Source: an uncultured Actinomyces sp.
GTDB taxonomy: Bacteria; Actinomycetota; Actinomycetes; Actinomycetales; Actinomycetaceae
Length of the DNA: 7,929 nucleotides
Assembly (NCBI GenBank): GCA_938030835.1
Contig: CALHID010000027.1
Coordinates: forward strand, 1-7,929
Reading direction: 5' to 3'
Under the pieces are notes generated by a model that was not told the origin of the DNA, searched no databases, and worked only from the letters and a program-made list of their open reading frames with translations. Each line of letters starts with the position of its first letter. Within the stretch, counting starts at the first letter, position 1. Position numbers and translations under genes: made by a program. This document shows, one piece after another, positions 4,901 to 7,929 of this stretch.

Positions 4901-7522
4901 ATGGACAATTCCGAGGAACTGGTCACGTCTGGCATAAACGAGGCCCCCACAACCTCTGTGGAACCACCGGTGGATCCCGCTGAATCCGAGCTTGAGGATG
5001 CACCTGAATCGACTGCACCCATTTCCTCTCGCTCTCGGCTTCCCGAACCCGTTTTCTTCGCCGACCGTCTGCTCTCCCGTCGCCGGCGTCGGGCTGATCT
5101 CTACGAGGCCATCATGTGCCTTGTCGGGATTGTGCTTGTGTGGGGCCTAGGATTCGTCGCCTCTTCAACCACAGAAGGCGTCGCGCAAGACGTTCTAAGG
5201 TTCACAGTGATCCGGGATCTCCTCCTGATGCCCCTGTCGCTCTTGGAAGGCCTGACCATTTTGGTCACCCCCATCGCCGTCATCGGAATGTTGCTATTCC
5301 GTCGTCAGGTCTCCACTGCCATCGAAGCTCTCGCCACCGCCATTATCGCTGGCGTGGCCTCGTACGTGATTCTGCTGGGACTACGCCAACTTCCCGAAAC
5401 CGCGACCAGCCCACTGAGCGTCACCTATTCGGCAAACGGGCAAACGGCCTCGTACATTGCAATCAACTTGGTCGCCGTCGCACTCATTGCGCTCTTCACA
5501 GCCGCGGGTGAATCCGAAGCGCTTCGTTCAGTCCGCTGGTCCTACTGGGCTCTAGGCATCATCATCGTCATCTGGGTACTTCGCGGGCAACTCACTCTTC
5601 CATCCGCGTTAATTTCCGTTCTTCTTGGTCGCACTTTTGGCGTCTCATCACGTTTCTTCTTGGGCTTCCAGGACCGCAGCGCCTCGGGCGGCCAGATTGT
5701 GAAGGCGCTGCTCTCGATCCGGATCATTCCCGCACGCGTCATCCGCACAGACCTTCTTCCCGCCGGAGTCACGCTAGACACATGGACTGTTACGGAAACA
5801 GCGCATGGCCACTTCCGCATGAAGACCACTGCAGCTGACTCAGCTGAATACACGATTGCGCGCCGACCTCCGGCCGATGGAAACCGCCACTATCAGGTCT
5901 GGGATACCTACGGGGTTCCCTACGAAATCACCATTTTGGATCCGGGCCGCGGAATGACCGGCACCCTCCTAGAGGTTTGGAACAACGTTCGCCTGCGCGG
6001 GATTTCTCGCTGGGTTTCCCCTTCGGTGAAGGCAGCCGCAGAGCGTTCCATGCTGACCGCTATTTCAGCTAAACGTTCCGGTGTTCACCTACCCGAGCCG
6101 ATGGGTATTGCTCAAGCCGGGGACTCGATCATGACAGCGATGCGAGCCCTTCCCCCGACGGCTTCCCTCAAGGACCTAGCCGACACCGACGCACTGAGCG
6201 ATGACATTCTTGATCAGGCGTGGAAACAGCTCCTCTTGGCGCACTCTCACGCGATCAGCCACCGCCACATCGCCCCTTCCTCTGTCGTGCTCGACCAGTC
6301 CTCACAGGTCTGGCTGATCCACTGGGATGAAGGCGAGGTTGCAACTACTGAGCTCAACCAACGCATCGATATCGCTCAGCTCCTCACCCTGCTTGCCATC
6401 TATGCTGGGCCCGAGCGAGCTCTGGCCTCGGCACGGCGAAACCTCAGCGAGGCGGAATTGGTCGCCTGCGCGCCGGTCCTTCAAAAGCCGGTCCTTCCTT
6501 CCGAGGTTTCCTCCACTCTTCGACGCAGCGATCTTCTGGATCGCCTGCGCGAGGCGATCGTCGCCGACACCCCGCAAGAATCCGTTCAGCCCGCGAATCT
6601 TCAGCGTTTCGCACCCAGGACAATGATTACCTTCGGTGTTCTGGCAGTTGCGGTTGTTGTGCTAATGGGTTCGCTCAACTTCTCGGACATCGTCGCTGCG
6701 GTGAAGCAGGCAAGCCCCATTTGGATCGCTGTCGCTTTCGCCTTCGCGGCAACAACCTGGGTTGGAGGAGCTGTTCCCCTGGTCGCTTTCAGCCAAGAGA
6801 AGGTCAAATTTGGCGACGCCATCTTAGCTCAGATCGCGGCCTCGATTATCACCCTGGTCGCTCCCGCTGGAATCGGTCCGGCGGCACTCAACCTGCGTTT
6901 CCTGACAAAGCAGAAGATGTCGACGGCCGCTGCCGTCACCACCGTTACTCTGCAGCAGATTTCGCAGTTCCTGGTGACCGTTTCACTGTTGGTCATCGTT
7001 CTGTTCTTCTCGGGTTCGTCGCTTTCGGTTTCACTCCCCTACGGCGCGATTATTGCCGGAACTGCAGTCGTGGCCGTGATTGTCATCGTGTGCATTTCGA
7101 TTCCGAAGATCCGAAAGTTCATCTGGTCGAAGATCGAGCCGACATGGAAGCAGGTGTATCCGCGTCTTCTGTGGGTTGCCGGTCAGCCTCAGCGCCTTCT
7201 CGCAGTGCTCGGTGGCAACTTGCTCATGAATATCGGTTTCGTTGGAGCTTTCTGGGCTTCCTTGACTGCAATGGGCGGGTCGTTGAACTTGGTGACGCTT
7301 TCCATCACCTACTTGGCCTCGAACTCGCTGGGTTCTGTTGTTCCCTCCCCCGGTGGCATCGGTCCGGTCGAGGCCGCACTCACCGGTGGTCTTCAAGTTG
7401 CCGGAATCGCCGTGTCCACGGCTCTTCCGACCGCGATCATCTACCGTCTGGTGACCTTCTACGGCCGCGCTCCCTTCGGTTGGGTGGCCCTGAAGATCAT
7501 GCAGAAGCGAAACCTGATCTGA
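4901..7522 (+). CDS. Flippase-like membrane protein with degenerate kinase-like domain (LPG_synthase_TM / UPF0104)
   Basis: An 873-residue integral membrane protein (876 if the ATG at 4892 is used). Residues 1-45 are acidic and disordered; RRRRR (60-64) precedes about five membrane segments (68-87, 108-133, 142-162, 186-203, 214-228). A soluble region follows, with a kinase-like fold at about 335-500. The C-terminal third (575-850) has about seven membrane segments and the motifs PAGIGPAALNLRF (655-667) and PSPGGIGPVEAAL (815-827), typical of the lysylphosphatidylglycerol-synthase membrane domain, the flippase half of MprF. There is no C-terminal aminoacyl-transferase domain, so it cannot itself make lysyl-PG. 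In the kinase-like part, HRHIAPSS (454-461) sits at the catalytic loop and HWD (474-476) at DFG, 18 residues apart as in true kinases, but the catalytic Asp is His456, the metal-binding Asn is Ser461 and the DFG Asp is His474; Asp490 of the following helix is kept. Divergent from dedA. Probable role: lipid or glycolipid export; substrate unknown. Confidence 0.93.
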   Translation: MDNSEELVTSGINEAPTTSVEPPVDPAESELEDAPESTAPISSRSRLPEPVFFADRLLSRRRRRADLYEAIMCLVGIVLVWGLGFVASSTTEGVAQDVLRFTVIRDLLLMPLSLLEGLTILVTPIAVIGMLLFRRQVSTAIEALATAIIAGVASYVILLGLRQLPETATSPLSVTYSANGQTASYIAINLVAVALIALFTAAGESEALRSVRWSYWALGIIIVIWVLRGQLTLPSALISVLLGRTFGVSSRFFLGFQDRSASGGQIVKALLSIRIIPARVIRTDLLPAGVTLDTWTVTETAHGHFRMKTTAADSAEYTIARRPPADGNRHYQVWDTYGVPYEITILDPGRGMTGTLLEVWNNVRLRGISRWVSPSVKAAAERSMLTAISAKRSGVHLPEPMGIAQAGDSIMTAMRALPPTASLKDLADTDALSDDILDQAWKQLLLAHSHAISHRHIAPSSVVLDQSSQVWLIHWDEGEVATTELNQRIDIAQLLTLLAIYAGPERALASARRNLSEAELVACAPVLQKPVLPSEVSSTLRRSDLLDRLREAIVADTPQESVQPANLQRFAPRTMITFGVLAVAVVVLMGSLNFSDIVAAVKQASPIWIAVAFAFAATTWVGGAVPLVAFSQEKVKFGDAILAQIAASIITLVAPAGIGPAALNLRFLTKQKMSTAAAVTTVTLQQISQFLVTVSLLVIVLFFSGSSLSVSLPYGAIIAGTAVVAVIVIVCISIPKIRKFIWSKIEPTWKQVYPRLLWVAGQPQRLLAVLGGNLLMNIGFVGAFWASLTAMGGSLNLVTLSITYLASNSLGSVVPSPGGIGPVEAALTGGLQVAGIAVSTALPTAIIYRLVTFYGRAPFGWVALKIMQKRNLI

Positions 7523-7534
7523 TCCTGCTGACTT

Positions 7535-7562
7535 TGCCGCATATCGACAGCGACATGCGGCA
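7535..7562. terminator. Stem-loop between convergent genes
   Basis: TGCCGCAT (7535-7542) pairs perfectly with ATGCGGCA (7555-7562), an 8-bp stem with a 12-base loop, 12 bases after the flippase-like gene's stop and 30 bases from the stop of the opposing gene. No U-run follows directly on either strand; a T5 run at 7588-7592 on the plus strand is 25 bases away. It may help end both mRNAs. Confidence 0.45.
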
Positions 7563-7592
7563 GCCAGTAACGGCCGGAACGCTTAAGTTTTT

Positions 7593-7929
7593 CTACTGAC
7601 GCTCCGAACGCGAAAGATTGTCGCGGATTGCTTGGCCGATCTTTTCGTGGGTATCATCCTGAATCCACTGCGAATCCAAGCCAAAGTGTGATCCCGCGTT
7701 TTTCTCATCCTCGCGAAGCCCTAAAATCGCTTCCCACAGCGGAATGAGTTCTTCGTGATAGGTATGTCCATGACCACCCGGAGCTGTACCCGCAACCGGC
7801 ATATCGACGAGGACCTGAATGTAGGTCGCACCTCGCGTGTATTGCATATGGGGACTGACATCCCCATCAACCTTTTCTGAAATCCAGTCGGGCTTGTGCC
7901 ACACTAACTCCGAATTCCACCAAACCACT
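7593..7929 (-). CDS. Membrane alpha/beta-hydrolase (PF10081 type), C-terminal fragment
   Basis: The last ~112 residues of a gene that begins beyond the window's right edge. The apparent first codon GTG at 7928-7926 is internal. The segments VWWNSELVWHKPDWI, DVSPHMQY, TYIQVLVDMPVAG and GGHGHTY match the C-terminal part of the actinobacterial Abhydrolase_9 family (PF10081, formerly DUF2319), whose full proteins carry N-terminal membrane helices followed by a hydrolase domain. A His in GHGHTY (about 52-58 from the window edge) is the likely third member of the catalytic triad; the nucleophile Ser would be upstream, outside the window. The charged tail NLSRSERQ ends at TAG 7595-7593. The natural substrate of this family is, to my knowledge, not established. 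Convergent with the flippase-like gene, 70 bases apart. Confidence 0.82.
   Translation of the reverse strand, partial: VVWWNSELVWHKPDWISEKVDGDVSPHMQYTRGATYIQVLVDMPVAGTAPGGHGHTYHEELIPLWEAILGLREDEKNAGSHFGLDSQWIQDDTHEKIGQAIRDNLSRSERQ

Noticed and set aside
6721..7599. Long open frame (292 codons) overlapping the flippase-like gene on the same strand
   Set aside because: It begins at a TTG inside the gene, has no family features and an Arg/Trp/Gly-rich composition typical of a frame shadow; the main frame has clear motifs throughout.

Overview
This window looks like ordinary chromosomal sequence from a medium-GC (mid-to-high 50s percent by eye) actinobacterium. An Actinomycetaceae-type host (Actinomyces/Schaalia/Trueperella group) is my inference. 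It rests on the GlmS and PheA sequence style, a DUF4862 gene, a PF10081-type alpha/beta hydrolase, a kinase-like/flippase fusion of actinobacterial type, a tRNA gene without encoded CCA, and promoters that appear to drive leaderless or near-leaderless mRNAs. There are no mobile elements, CRISPR arrays or clear signs of horizontal transfer.

Layout. (1) 1-587, plus strand: the C-terminal third of glmS, with the catalytic Glu, His and Lys present. (2) 754-1653, minus: a complete DUF4862-like gene, convergent with glmS; small inverted repeats lie between them. (3) 1836-2765, plus: a 309-residue cytosolic protein with a faint DUF1444/YtpQ-like layout, apparently leaderless and divergent from gene 2. 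(4) 2864-3025, plus: a complete tRNA-Leu(CAG) unit with a TTGACT-17-TAAAGT promoter, an 84-nt tRNA and a strong intrinsic terminator. (5) 3062-3156: a 27-bp imperfect tandem repeat, then a 15-bp stem that pairs fully (with G-U wobbles) only in the minus-strand RNA. (6) 3172-4802, minus: a dedA-pheA two-gene operon with a 4-base overlap. (7) 4901-7522, plus: a large membrane protein with a membrane-bound N-terminus, a degenerate kinase-like domain and an MprF-type flippase (LPG_synthase_TM) domain. (8) 7593-7929, minus: the C-terminus of a PF10081-type membrane alpha/beta hydrolase.

Functional links. GlmS starts amino-sugar synthesis for peptidoglycan. DedA and the flippase-like protein are both envelope-lipid transport families, and they are transcribed divergently from a 98-bp gap. 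PheA makes phenylpyruvate for phenylalanine and is translationally coupled to DedA, an unexpected pairing. I do not see a clearly new system. The best leads are the flippase-fused kinase domain, which lacks the usual catalytic residues, the dedA-pheA coupling, and the structured region between tRNA-Leu and pheA.
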